Shown here one piece after another: positions 25,475-34,141 of a DNA stretch of 64,000 nt. The position numbers and the translations under genes were made by a program. The stretch's first letter is position 1, and every line of letters starts with the position of its first letter. Where the stretch lies: the NCBI RefSeq assembly GCF_009913235.1, contig NZ_CP047897.1:1-64000 (forward strand). The letters are read 5' to 3'. The DNA comes from Nibribacter ruber. GTDB lineage: Bacteria; Bacteroidota; Bacteroidia; Cytophagales; Hymenobacteraceae. The notes beneath the pieces were generated by a model that ran no database searches, was not told the DNA's origin, and saw nothing but the letters and a program-made list of their open reading frames with translations.

Positions 25475-28400
25475 CTATTTCACTTCTTTCAACAACTCCT
25501 GCACAGCGGCTTCTAGTTGTTGGTCTTTGCCTTTGGCGACTAGCTCAAACTCGTTCATCACTTTCACGTCTGGTTCGGTTTGCAGGTTCTCCAGATAGCG
25601 GCCTTGCACGTCTTTCACGCCCAACGGCGGAACGCCCCAACGCAGGCTGTTGTCCTGAAGAGACTCCCAACCGGCAAAGGTACAGGTACCTGGTACCGGC
25701 ATACCCACCAGTTTACCCAGTTTCAAATCCTGGTAACTGAACGCGAAGCAATGGCCGTCTGAGTAGTTGGCTTCGTTGGCCAGGGCAATGCTAGGTTTGT
25801 TCCATCTAAAGGAAGGCTCCACGCCAGTCGCGCGGGTGTCTGTGGTGTAGGTGAGGAACAATTTGCCACTCAGGAACATGGCTAAGTCTGCCACCAAGTC
25901 ACCACCGCCGTTGTTACGGGTGTCCACCACCATGGCTTTGCGGTTGGCGTACTTGCCCATCACTTCTTCATACACGGTGCGGTAGCTTGGGTCGTTCATG
26001 CCCGGTATGTGCACGTAGCCCAGTTGGCCGTTGCTCAGGCGATCTACTTCTTCGGCGTTGCGGCGTACCCAGCGCTTGTAGAGCAGGGTATTTTCCTCTC
26101 CACCAGAAATTGGCTTAATAGTGATGTCTCGGCGATTTTTGGTGGCAGGATCGTACACCGTAATAAGCGTGTTTTTGCCGGCCTTGCGGTTCAGGTACTG
26201 TGCGTAATCCTTGTCTGGCGTGATGGTCTCGCCGTCAATCTTCTCGATGATGGTACCCGCCTTGATGTTCATGCCGGCTTTGCTCAGCGGACCTTCAGAA
26301 ATAACCTCGTCAATTTTGATACCGTTGCCCGAGTACGTCTGATCCATGAAAATACCCAGAGACGCGGTGGCATCTGCGTTTACCGGCACGTTGGAGAAAC
26401 TGGCGCCTGAGTGGGACACGTTCAACTCACCCAGCAACTCGCTCAGCATTTCAGAGAACTCATAGTTGTTGCTGATGTGCGGCAGGTACTTCTCATAGTC
26501 AGGCTTCAGCTCGGCCCATTTGGCACCATGGAAACCGGCGGTATAGAAGGTCTTCTGCGTACGACGCCATACGTGGTCAAACATGAACTCGCGCTCGGCG
26601 GCTACGTTCAGGTTCATTTCGCCGTTAATGGCTACAGTTTCCTGTTTGGCGGTGGCCGGGTCCAGTTTTACGATGCGTCCGTCAGACAACAGGAACATGT
26701 TTTTCATGTCCTTGTCCCACTCCAGAGAGGCGCGCTGGGCGTTCAACGGCACCAGCATTTTTGTTTCCTTGGTGCGCAAATTGGTAGACCAAAGGTTGTA
26801 GCCTTTCTCAAAGCGTGCCAGGTAATACAGCGTCTCGCCGTCCTTAGAAACCACGGCATCTCCTAGTTGAGAAGAATGCAAAGTCAAGCGGGCTTTGCGG
26901 GTTTTCAGGCCTTCCCAGTCAATGGTCATGCCTTTGTCTTCTTCTTTCTTCTTTTTTTTGTCTTTCTCGTTTTCCTTGGCTTTTTCTTTCTCCTTGGCGG
27001 CTTTGTCTTCGGCCTCTTTTACCAGGGCGTAGTCTTCTTTGCTCAGCCTGAATTTGTCATACGCATCTTGCGTCATGAACATGGCAAACACGTCACTTTG
27101 GGCACCGCCGCTGTTGGCTTGGGCGCGCATGCCTTCCCGGGTGCTGGCCCAGATGAGCATCTTGCCGCCTTGCATCCACTTCGGCGCGAAGTCCTGATAC
27201 CCGCTCTCCGTGAGGTTGATTTTCTTGCCAGAACCATCGGCGGCAATCAAACCTACTTCGCCGTTGGCGAAACCCGGCTCTGAGAACTCAAACGACAACC
27301 ATTTGCTGTCTGGGCTCCAGGTAAAGTACTGGTCATTGTCTGACATGGAGAACAGCTCATTGGTGGTGAGCAGGGTGCGCACTTGCTTGCTGGCCAGGTT
27401 GTATACCTTGAGCGTCATGCGGTCCTCCACGAAGGCTATCTCTTTGCCATCCGGCGAAAACTCTGGCTGGTAGTTCTCTTTGTCATTGTTGATGATAGGG
27501 GTTTCTCTGAGCAGGGTAGAAGCATAGAAATAGGGCTCTTCTGAGCGAACCCTTTGCGTCTGGTAAATCTTCCAGCCTTTGCCGCGCTCTGTGGCATAGA
27601 TGAGAGACTTGCCATCTGGCGAGAAGCTCACACTGCGCTCTTGCTCTGGGGTGTTGGTGATTCGCTTGGTCACGCCACCTTCTACTGAGGACACGAATAC
27701 TTCGCCGCGGTAAATATAGGCTACCTCTTTGCCGTTGGGTGACACGGCCATGCCGCTTACGCCGCCGCCCACGTTCACAATGCGCTCGTTGTTGGCTTTG
27801 GCATCTGTGGAGATTATCACGCGTACTTTCTGAGGCTCGCCGTTGGGCTGTTTGGTGTAGAGTTCACCGTCAAAGCTGAAGCACAACACCCCGTTGTTAG
27901 AGGCGCTCAAAAAGCGTACCGGGTGCTTTGTGAATTTAGTGACCTGCGTAGAAGCGGCGTTGGCTGAACCAGCTGCCATTTTGTGCACGTTGAACGTACC
28001 GCTGGCCTCGCTCAGGTAATAGATGCTTTTCTCATTGTCAGCAAAAACCGGGTTGCGGTCCTCACCCACATAGTTCGTCAGTTTGGTGTGCTTGTTGGCT
28101 TTGGCATCATACATCCAAAGATCCCGGGCAATGGCAGATACCTGGTGCTTGCGCCACTGGTTTTCGCCGCCTTTTTTGTCATGGTAGAGTAGCACGTTTC
28201 CGTCTTTGCTCACTTTCACGTCCTCGGCGGGTGTAGTTAAGACCTGTGTCACACGGCCGCCCATTACGCCAATCTTGTAGAGTTCTGGCAAGGCGAAGGT
28301 AGAGAACATGCGGTTGCTGGCTGCGTCCATGCGCGTAGACCCAAAATAGACCGTCTTGTCATCTGGAGAAAAATCATACGGATACTCATTGGACGAGTGG

Positions 28401-28717
28401 AAGGTCAAACGCTGGGCCTCGCCGCCATTGATGGCCATCTTGAACACGTCAAAATTCCCGAAGCGGTCTGACGCGAACACGATGGACATACCGTCATGGC
28501 TCCAAACGGGCATGAAGTCATGCGCCTCGTGCTGGGTCAAGGGCATAGCCGTGCCACCGCTGGCTGCCACTTTGTACAGGTCGCCTTTGTAGGTGAAGAC
28601 AATGGTCTGGCCGTCTGGCGAAATGGACGGATAGCGCAACCAAGACGGGCTACCTTGCGCCATGGCCGCTACGCTGGATCCCGCCAGCAACGCCGAGCAC
28701 AATAATTTTTTGAGCAT
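25475..28717 (-). CDS. Tricorn-like S41 family protease with beta-propeller domains
   Basis: 1080 residues. The signal peptide ends AAMAQ. About 550 residues of PD40/WD40-like repeats follow (SPDGQTIVFTYKGDLYKV, SHDGMSIVFASDRFGNFDVF), then a Lys/Glu linker (near 570-600). The protease part follows: HVWRRTQKTFYTAGFHGAKW with the catalytic His, a PDZ domain (GPLSKAGMNIKAGTIIEKID), MVVDTRNNGGGDLVADL, the nucleophile Ser in NEANYSDGHCFAF, and the Glu region YLENLQTEPDV. It is expected to degrade peptides in the periplasm or outside the cell. Its length is close to that of archaeal Tricorn. Confidence 0.93.
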   Translation of the reverse strand: MLKKLLCSALLAGSSVAAMAQGSPSWLRYPSISPDGQTIVFTYKGDLYKVAASGGTAMPLTQHEAHDFMPVWSHDGMSIVFASDRFGNFDVFKMAINGGEAQRLTFHSSNEYPYDFSPDDKTVYFGSTRMDAASNRMFSTFALPELYKIGVMGGRVTQVLTTPAEDVKVSKDGNVLLYHDKKGGENQWRKHQVSAIARDLWMYDAKANKHTKLTNYVGEDRNPVFADNEKSIYYLSEASGTFNVHKMAAGSANAASTQVTKFTKHPVRFLSASNNGVLCFSFDGELYTKQPNGEPQKVRVIISTDAKANNERIVNVGGGVSGMAVSPNGKEVAYIYRGEVFVSSVEGGVTKRITNTPEQERSVSFSPDGKSLIYATERGKGWKIYQTQRVRSEEPYFYASTLLRETPIINNDKENYQPEFSPDGKEIAFVEDRMTLKVYNLASKQVRTLLTTNELFSMSDNDQYFTWSPDSKWLSFEFSEPGFANGEVGLIAADGSGKKINLTESGYQDFAPKWMQGGKMLIWASTREGMRAQANSGGAQSDVFAMFMTQDAYDKFRLSKEDYALVKEAEDKAAKEKEKAKENEKDKKKKKEEDKGMTIDWEGLKTRKARLTLHSSQLGDAVVSKDGETLYYLARFEKGYNLWSTNLRTKETKMLVPLNAQRASLEWDKDMKNMFLLSDGRIVKLDPATAKQETVAINGEMNLNVAAEREFMFDHVWRRTQKTFYTAGFHGAKWAELKPDYEKYLPHISNNYEFSEMLSELLGELNVSHSGASFSNVPVNADATASLGIFMDQTYSGNGIKIDEVISEGPLSKAGMNIKAGTIIEKIDGETITPDKDYAQYLNRKAGKNTLITVYDPATKNRRDITIKPISGGEENTLLYKRWVRRNAEEVDRLSNGQLGYVHIPGMNDPSYRTVYEEVMGKYANRKAMVVDTRNNGGGDLVADLAMFLSGKLFLTYTTDTRATGVEPSFRWNKPSIALANEANYSDGHCFAFSYQDLKLGKLVGMPVPGTCTFAGWESLQDNSLRWGVPPLGVKDVQGRYLENLQTEPDVKVMNEFELVAKGKDQQLEAAVQELLKEVK

Positions 28718-28834
28718 ATTTTGTGTGATTAATTGGTACAGGAATAAGGCAGTAAGTTACAGACTTAGTAGCAAGATTAGTAGCATTTAGCAAGGCAATC
28801 TTTCAAAGCCCGGGAGGTATTTGAGTCTGTGGCT

Positions 28835-28872
28835 CGTTTTTGGGCTATTTTCCAGAAAACAGGCCAAAAACG
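28835..28872. repeat. 38-bp palindrome family, copy 11
   Basis: CGTTTTTGGGCTATTTTCC, then AGAAAACAGGCCAAAAACG; 62 nt beyond the minus-strand serine-hydrolase stop. The centre (TTTTCCAGAAAA) is inverted relative to copy 10. Confidence 0.85.
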
Positions 28873-28934
28873 ACCTGAATCAAGGTGTTTCTAGTTGCCG
28901 TTATACTTGAGAAAATGTGTTTTTGGAAAGGTGG

Positions 28935-30167
28935 TTATTCCTTCACTGCATCCAAGGCTTTCCAGATGGCGGTCAAGTGTTCGGCTAGCTTTTGATTTAC
29001 TTTTCCGGTGGAGGGATTATCCAGTTCGGTGTTGGCCATGAAGATTTTCCCGATGCCCGTGGCCGGGTCAAAATACAGCAAGGTAGTCACGCCCAGGTCG
29101 CCGCCGGTATGCCCAATCTGCCCGTTCTTTCTATGCGCCCAGAAGATGCCGCTGTTGGGTTCAGATGCCTTGATGTCTTGCGGTGCATTCTCTTCAGAAA
29201 ATTGCTTTTGAAACAGCTGGGCGTATGCGGTACCTGGGAGAAGGGTGCCGGTGCCTTGAAAGCCCTTTATCATTTCCTGCAGAAACCTGGACAGGTCCTG
29301 TAGGTTGGTGTGCAGGCTTCCGTCTGGGTAGGTGATTTCACTGTACAGAGGGTAGGCCTTTTTCTTGTAGCTGTAGTTCTTACTGCTCGCCTGGGCTAGG
29401 TCAGGCGTTAGGAACCATGCGGTTTGCTGCATACCCAAAGGCTTAAAAATATGCTTTTTACAAAACGCAGAAAACGGCATTCCTGCTTTCACTTCAATTA
29501 AATACGCTGCCAAGGCAGACCCAATGTTAGAGTAGGCATACGTAGTGCCAGGCCCCGCACTTGTGAAGTTTTTTACGCTGTAATGCTGGCCGTTTGCGGT
29601 GACGTATTCTTTCAGAAACGAAGCCAGTGTAGTGTCCGTCCGGTTTGTGAGGACGGCTTCTTTTTTCATCCAGTTGTACAGTGGTGCCGAGGAATCTGAG
29701 AAGGTATTGAAAGTGAAAATTTTGCCATACACTTCCTCTCTGTCCAGAATTCCTGACGTGTGCGTGGCCAGGTGTTTTACCAGGATGGGAGCGTGCGTTT
29801 CTGGATTGGTGACGGCCCAGGGCAGAATGTCATTGATGGGGGTGTCCAGAGTGAAGTAGCCTAATTCTACCGCTTTCATCAACGCCACGCCTATCACCGT
29901 TTTGCTCACCGAGGCGATGTTCTGGACCGTGCCCGTAGTGTACGGCTGCTTGTTTTTTAAATCGGCGTGGCCGAAGGCGTTTTGATATAAGACACCGTCC
30001 TTGTTGACTACCGCCACGGAAAACCCTACATACCCAGAGGACTTTTGCAGTTTCTCCAAAGACTTGGTCAGGGCCTGGTTGTGAGAATCTTGTCCGTACG
30101 AAGACAAGCCCATCAAGGATATGAAAACGAAGGCAGACAAGCGAAGGAATAGGAGGGGAGCTTTCAA
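28935..30167 (-). CDS. Serine hydrolase, class C beta-lactamase family
   Basis: 410 residues with a signal peptide (cleavage near GLSSYGQ). The active-site motifs are SVSK (in NIASVSKTVIGVAL), YSN (in TTYAYSNIGSALAAY) and GHTGGD near the C-terminus, corresponding to SxxK, YxN and KTG. Class C-like proteins of this length are often esterases, D-aminopeptidases or transpeptidase-like enzymes rather than resistance enzymes; the substrate is not evident. It may be cotranscribed with the Tricorn-like gene, although palindrome copy 11 lies between. Confidence 0.92.
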   Translation of the reverse strand: MKAPLLFLRLSAFVFISLMGLSSYGQDSHNQALTKSLEKLQKSSGYVGFSVAVVNKDGVLYQNAFGHADLKNKQPYTTGTVQNIASVSKTVIGVALMKAVELGYFTLDTPINDILPWAVTNPETHAPILVKHLATHTSGILDREEVYGKIFTFNTFSDSSAPLYNWMKKEAVLTNRTDTTLASFLKEYVTANGQHYSVKNFTSAGPGTTYAYSNIGSALAAYLIEVKAGMPFSAFCKKHIFKPLGMQQTAWFLTPDLAQASSKNYSYKKKAYPLYSEITYPDGSLHTNLQDLSRFLQEMIKGFQGTGTLLPGTAYAQLFQKQFSEENAPQDIKASEPNSGIFWAHRKNGQIGHTGGDLGVTTLLYFDPATGIGKIFMANTELDNPSTGKVNQKLAEHLTAIWKALDAVKE

Positions 30168-30237
30168 GCGATAAAGAAATTAGAATCCGGGCAAAATAAG
30201 TGAACAGAAGCAGCCTCAAGGTGAATTGGTACACCTC

Positions 30238-30275
30238 CGTTTTTGGCGTATTTTCTGAGAAATAGCCCAAAAACG
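30238..30275. repeat. 38-bp palindrome family, copy 12
   Basis: CGTTTTTGGCGTATTTTCT, then GAGAAATAGCCCAAAAACG; 12 nt beyond the stop of the minus-strand leucine-rich-repeat kinase gene. Confidence 0.8.
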
Positions 30276-30287
30276 ATCTGTATTTGT

Positions 30288-31613
30288 TTATCCTTTCAAG
30301 TGAGCCAAACGGTCTTCTATTTCTGCAAATGAAGGACGCTGGGTAACCTGGGGTTGCAAACAATCTTCTTGTAGCGTGGCTAATTCTTGTACCGTCTTTT
30401 GTCGCGCAGATGCCTCAAAAGTTACAAACGGCAGCACATCTTCCAGCAAACACCCAAAGGCCCGTACCTCAATCTTCTCCAGGTTTGTAGCCAGTTCTCT
30501 ATTTGCCCCATCATACAAAGTAGCCGCGCCAAAATCCCCGAACAGCGGATTCCCCTGTTCATTCACCAAGGTGTTGTGCGCATACAAATCGCCGTGCAAA
30601 ATGCCGTGAGCGTGTACATGACGGGCCACTGAGGCAATGCCTTTGGCCATGTTCAAGACCTGGTCCAGCGTAAAAGTAGTGCCCTCATTAAACATGTCTC
30701 TGGTGATGGTGGCAAAACTGGGCGAACCTGCCAGATTGAAATATCCTTCTGGAATTAAACCTAGCACAAGACCTTGCTTTTGGTCAGGATGATGGGTGAG
30801 CACAGCCAAGGTTTCTACCAGGTTTGGATGGGCGCCCGCGGCTAGGCTGGCCTGCATTTCGTCTTCGGGGAGGCCGTCGCTGGTGACAGAGCCTTTAAAG
30901 ATTTTCACGGCCACTTCTTCGGGTAAGTAAGAGGGTGCTTCTGGTTTCACCCTCGCCTTGTAAATAATGCCCGAGGCGCCTTCGCCCAACTGTTGCTCTA
31001 TTCCTAGTTCTTTCCAGTTTGTCTCCGGAACCTTGTGCCCAGCTGCGGCAGAGGCGCTGCATGGATTGCTGGCAAAGGCCAGCCAGGCCAGACGCGGTAA
31101 AGAGAAAAGCCATGCTGGTAGTTCTGTTAATCTGTTAGCCGAGATGCGGAGCAGTTCCAGGTTCTGGCAGTTGGCTAACTCAGGAGGCAAGGACTCCAGT
31201 TGGTTGCCGGCCAGCATGAGTTTCTGCATGTGGGTACAGTTACCAATGGAGGCGGGGAGTTGCGTGATTTGATTGTCTGTGAGGATGAGCCAGCGGCAGG
31301 AGGCGGGAATGACGTTTTCTGGGACGGTTTCCAGTTCACAGGCCTTGAACCCAATCATCTCCAAACGGACACATTGGCCCAGCACCGCCGGGAATTCTGT
31401 AAATGGGTTGTTGGACAGAAACACAATCCTGAGCCGGGACAGCTGGGCAAACTCATGGGGCAGGGAACGCAGCTGGTTGCCTGCCAAGTCCAGCACTTCC
31501 AGGGTGTCGGCCAGGTCCAGGATTTCCATGGGAAAGTGCTTAAGGCCGCAGGAAAGCTTTAGCTGCGAAGTGCCGCGCAGGGCTCCGGATTGTAACTGCT
31601 CAAGGGTTTGCAT
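30288..31613 (-). CDS. Leucine-rich-repeat protein kinase
   Basis: About 441 residues starting at ATG 31613 (MQTLEQLQSG). This start is favoured over 31637 because a TACCTTTG box lies between the two. Residues ~25-195 are leucine-rich repeats (DTLEVLDLAGNQLRSLPHEF, RIVFLSNNPFTEFPA, RWLILTDNQITQLPASIG). Then comes an apparently complete protein kinase domain: LGEGASGIIYKARV (glycine loop), EVAVKIFKG (Lys), ILHGDLYAHNTLV (catalytic loop, HGD for HRD) and FGDFGAATLYD (DFG). No signal peptide or membrane span, so it is cytoplasmic. Partner and substrate unknown. Confidence 0.9.
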   Translation of the reverse strand: MQTLEQLQSGALRGTSQLKLSCGLKHFPMEILDLADTLEVLDLAGNQLRSLPHEFAQLSRLRIVFLSNNPFTEFPAVLGQCVRLEMIGFKACELETVPENVIPASCRWLILTDNQITQLPASIGNCTHMQKLMLAGNQLESLPPELANCQNLELLRISANRLTELPAWLFSLPRLAWLAFASNPCSASAAAGHKVPETNWKELGIEQQLGEGASGIIYKARVKPEAPSYLPEEVAVKIFKGSVTSDGLPEDEMQASLAAGAHPNLVETLAVLTHHPDQKQGLVLGLIPEGYFNLAGSPSFATITRDMFNEGTTFTLDQVLNMAKGIASVARHVHAHGILHGDLYAHNTLVNEQGNPLFGDFGAATLYDGANRELATNLEKIEVRAFGCLLEDVLPFVTFEASARQKTVQELATLQEDCLQPQVTQRPSFAEIEDRLAHLKG

Positions 31614-31617
31614 GGCG

Positions 31618-31625
31618 CAAAGGTA
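31618..31625 (-). promoter_or_regulatory. TACCTTTG -7 box of the LRR kinase gene
   Basis: CAAAGGTA on the plus strand is TACCTTTG on the minus strand, 4 nt upstream of the ATG at 31613. It predicts a leaderless message and argues against the upstream ATG at 31637 as the start. Confidence 0.55.
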
Positions 31626-31672
31626 CGCCAAAGACATGGTTTGCCTACTGCTTCCCGTGGCGCTGCAAGGAG

Positions 31673-31711
31673 CTGTTTTTAGCCTTTTTTCTGGAAAACA
31701 GCCTAAAAACG
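31673..31711. repeat. 38-bp palindrome family, copy 13 (39 bp, divergent gap)
   Basis: CTGTTTTTAGCC, TTTTTTCTGGAAAA, CAGCCTAAAAACG. It lies between the divergent kinase and porin genes, 25 nt upstream of the Pho-box-like repeats, so it cannot be a 3'-end element of either neighbour. Confidence 0.8.
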
Positions 31712-31736
31712 ACGGGGTGTTACAAAGGCTGTATTC

Positions 31737-31769
31737 TTAACATTGGCATAACATAAACATAACACTGCC
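31737..31769 (+). promoter_or_regulatory. Pho-box-like array of three 11-bp direct repeats
   Basis: TTAACATTGGC (31737-31747), ATAACATAAAC (31748-31758) and ATAACACTGCC (31759-31769) are consecutive 11-bp units sharing TAACA. An 11-bp period is the known spacing of PhoB half-sites. The array ends 26 nt before the TACCTTTG box of the porin-pst genes, a typical activator position. Binding by a PhoB-type regulator is inferred. Confidence 0.65.
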
Positions 31770-31795
31770 ATCACAAAATAGGGAAATGATCCAAA

Positions 31796-31803
31796 TACCT
31801 TTG
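31796..31803 (+). promoter_or_regulatory. TACCTTTG -7 box of the porin-pst region
   Basis: Exact TAnnTTTG match downstream of the Pho-box-like array. No TTTG at -33, as expected for an activator-dependent promoter. It predicts a leader of about 135 nt to ATG 31945 (about 90 nt to ATG 31900). Confidence 0.6.
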
Positions 31804-31944
31804 TAGCGTTGAAAAAGTAAACGGCCGGCAGTTGGAAACGCCAACCCAGGCTGGTCTTCTTTGGATGATTTTTTTCAGCTCCTTCTTTGCACCTGACTAA
31901 TGCAAAAGGGGAACTTACTCGCTTTGACCTTTAACCCATTTGTT

Positions 31945-33165
31945 ATGTTCTCACCCATAACGAGTACCCACCGTCGTATTACCCTTGTCGGTAAGTCTTT
32001 AATTTTGCTCATCTGCTTGCTGTTAACTGCAGAAGCTGGAAAGGCGCAATCTGTCAATGCCACCAAGGGTGGTAAGGGCCTGCAATTTGTTTCCGCTGAC
32101 TCTGTCTTTTCTACTAAAATCAATCTTAGAATCCAAACCCTTTATGTGGGGGAGTATGACCTGGACAATGACGAATACTCAGACCAGGTTCAGATTAGAA
32201 GAGCGCGTTTAAAACTGGAGGGTTTTGCCTTCAGGCCTGCTTTTGAATACAAGTTAGAATTGGGTTTGAGCAACTCAGACATTGGTGGCGGTAATCAGGC
32301 AGCGAACAATAATACCTCCAATGTGGTATTAGATGCATTTGTGAAATGGAATATCAATGACAACCTAGGTTTGATATTTGGGCAGACCAAACTGCCCGGT
32401 AACAGAGAACGCATTATTTCCTCTCAAAAAATGCAGTTTGTGGACCGCAGTCTGTTGAACTCCCGCTATAACATTGACCGTGACGTAGGAATACAGCTAC
32501 ATCATGAGTTTGCTTTGGGAACAGTGGTAGTGAAAGAGGTAGCGGCCATTTCTATGGGCGAAGGCAGAAACATTACTGTTGACAATGTGGGAGGCTATGA
32601 CTTTACCGGACGTGTAGAAGTCTTGCCTTTTGGCGAGTTCAAGGGCGGCGGAGACTATGTAGGTTCTGACCTGGAGCGAGAAGAAACTCCTAAGCTGGCC
32701 ATTGCCCTAGCATATGACTTAAATAAAGGTGCCTCCAGGGAGCGCGGCCAGTTGGGTCGTTTCTTTACGCAGCACCAGGACCTGAAGACTATTTTTGCAG
32801 ATGCCATGTTTAAATACCGCGGTTTCTCTGCCATGGCAGAGTTCGCCGACAAAACATCTTCTGGTTCACCGGTGGTAGAAACTGACCTGGAAACGGGTGA
32901 TGTGAAGAACTCTTTCTTTACAGGATCAGGTTTTAACATTCAGGCTGGTTACCTGTTCAAAAACAATTATGAAGTGGCAGGCCGGTTCACCAACGTAGAC
33001 CCAGAAGCCGCCACCCAACGCGAAGAAAATAAGCAGTACACCTTAGGTCTCTCTAAGTACATCCTGGGTCATACCGTAAAAGCGCAAACAGACGTAAGTC
33101 TTTTGAGAGAACAACAGAAATGGAGCAACCTAATGTATCGTTTCCAATTTGAGGTTGGCTTCTAA
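31945..33165 (+). CDS. OprO/OprP-type phosphate-selective porin
   Basis: About 406 residues from ATG 31945; an in-frame ATG at 31900 is also possible. The signal peptide ends EAGKAQ. The mature part has the family features: INLRIQTLYVGEYD, VQIRRARLKLEGFAFRPAFE (the RRAR segment is characteristic), FGQTKLPGNRERIISSQKMQ, SRYNIDRDVGIQLHHEF, and amphipathic strands ending in the aromatic YRFQFEVGF, typical of an outer-membrane barrel. The pst genes directly after it support phosphate as the cargo. It is probably the first gene of the Pho-controlled transcript. Confidence 0.92.
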   Translation: MFSPITSTHRRITLVGKSLILLICLLLTAEAGKAQSVNATKGGKGLQFVSADSVFSTKINLRIQTLYVGEYDLDNDEYSDQVQIRRARLKLEGFAFRPAFEYKLELGLSNSDIGGGNQAANNNTSNVVLDAFVKWNINDNLGLIFGQTKLPGNRERIISSQKMQFVDRSLLNSRYNIDRDVGIQLHHEFALGTVVVKEVAAISMGEGRNITVDNVGGYDFTGRVEVLPFGEFKGGGDYVGSDLEREETPKLAIALAYDLNKGASRERGQLGRFFTQHQDLKTIFADAMFKYRGFSAMAEFADKTSSGSPVVETDLETGDVKNSFFTGSGFNIQAGYLFKNNYEVAGRFTNVDPEAATQREENKQYTLGLSKYILGHTVKAQTDVSLLREQQKWSNLMYRFQFEVGF

Positions 33166-33219
33166 GCAATTGAGAAAGCATTCTTAACATATCAGGTAAG
33201 TACCTAATATTAAAAAACC

Positions 33220-34128
33220 ATGAAAACCACATTTCAATCTTTCGGTACGCAGGCAGCTAGCCTGTTTTTAGCGGCCACCTTATTAGTTTCCTGCGGAAAA
33301 GGCGGTGACCAAAAAGCAGAAAACGTAGAGGCAGATAAAACCTCTGGCAACGCTACCACTACCACTGCCATCACCATCAAAGGTTCAGACACGGTTTTGC
33401 CTTTGGCGCAGCAAGAGGCTGAACGCTACATGGCCCAGCACAAAGACGCGTCCATCACCATTGTGGGCGGCGGTACAGGCGTGGGTGTCTCGGCGCTCAT
33501 GGAAGGCACCACAGACATTGCCATGGCCTCCAGAGAACTCAAGACCAAAGAGAAGCTGGAACTGAAGGGCGCCAAGAAAGACATCCAAGAAGCCCTTATT
33601 GCCTATGACGCCCTCTCTGTGATTGTGAACCCAAAAAACAAAGTGAGCCAATTGACGCGTGAGCAGTTGGAAGGCATCTTCACGGGCAAAATCACCAACT
33701 GGAAAGAAGTAGGCGGCGCTGATGCCAAGGTGGTGGCCTATTCCAGAGAGACCAGCTCCGGTACTTATGAGTTCTTCAAAGAGCACGTGCTGGACAAGAA
33801 AAACTACGCCAACAACATCTTGATGATGCCCGCCACCGGATCCATTGTGCAAAGCGTGGGCCAGACCGAAGGCGCCATTGGTTACATTGGCCTGGCCTAT
33901 GAGTCCCCCGAGGTAAAATCATTGGCGGTGTCGTATGACCAGGGCAAGACCTACGTGAAGCCTAGCGTGGCTGCCGCGCAGGACAAGTCCTACCCGGTGT
34001 CTCGCCCGCTGTTCTTCTTTTATGACGCCTCTTCAGAAAGCAAGGTGAAGCCGTTTATAGACTACATCCTCTCTCCTGAAGGGCAGAAGACCGTCCTTGA
34101 AATTGGCTATGTGCCCTTGAATAAATAA
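33220..34128 (+). CDS. pstS: Phosphate ABC transporter substrate-binding lipoprotein PstS
   Basis: 302 residues. The lipoprotein signal ends LLVSC (Cys near 25). The PBP-like domain has phosphate-binding loops GSDTVLPLAQQEAERYM, GGGTGVGVSALMEGTTDIAM and SRETSSGTYEFFKE. Its KITNWKEVGG segment is mirrored in the neighbouring pstC product. It captures periplasmic phosphate for PstCA. It lies 54 bp after the porin stop and 13 bp before pstC. Confidence 0.95.
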   Translation: MKTTFQSFGTQAASLFLAATLLVSCGKGGDQKAENVEADKTSGNATTTTAITIKGSDTVLPLAQQEAERYMAQHKDASITIVGGGTGVGVSALMEGTTDIAMASRELKTKEKLELKGAKKDIQEALIAYDALSVIVNPKNKVSQLTREQLEGIFTGKITNWKEVGGADAKVVAYSRETSSGTYEFFKEHVLDKKNYANNILMMPATGSIVQSVGQTEGAIGYIGLAYESPEVKSLAVSYDQGKTYVKPSVAAAQDKSYPVSRPLFFFYDASSESKVKPFIDYILSPEGQKTVLEIGYVPLNK

Positions 34129-34141
34129 TCCTGAGACTCCC

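Noticed and set aside
26867-27283. 138-codon plus-strand frame rich in Phe and Leu
   Set aside because: It is the complement of the Lys/Glu linker of the Tricorn-like protease, not a membrane protein gene.
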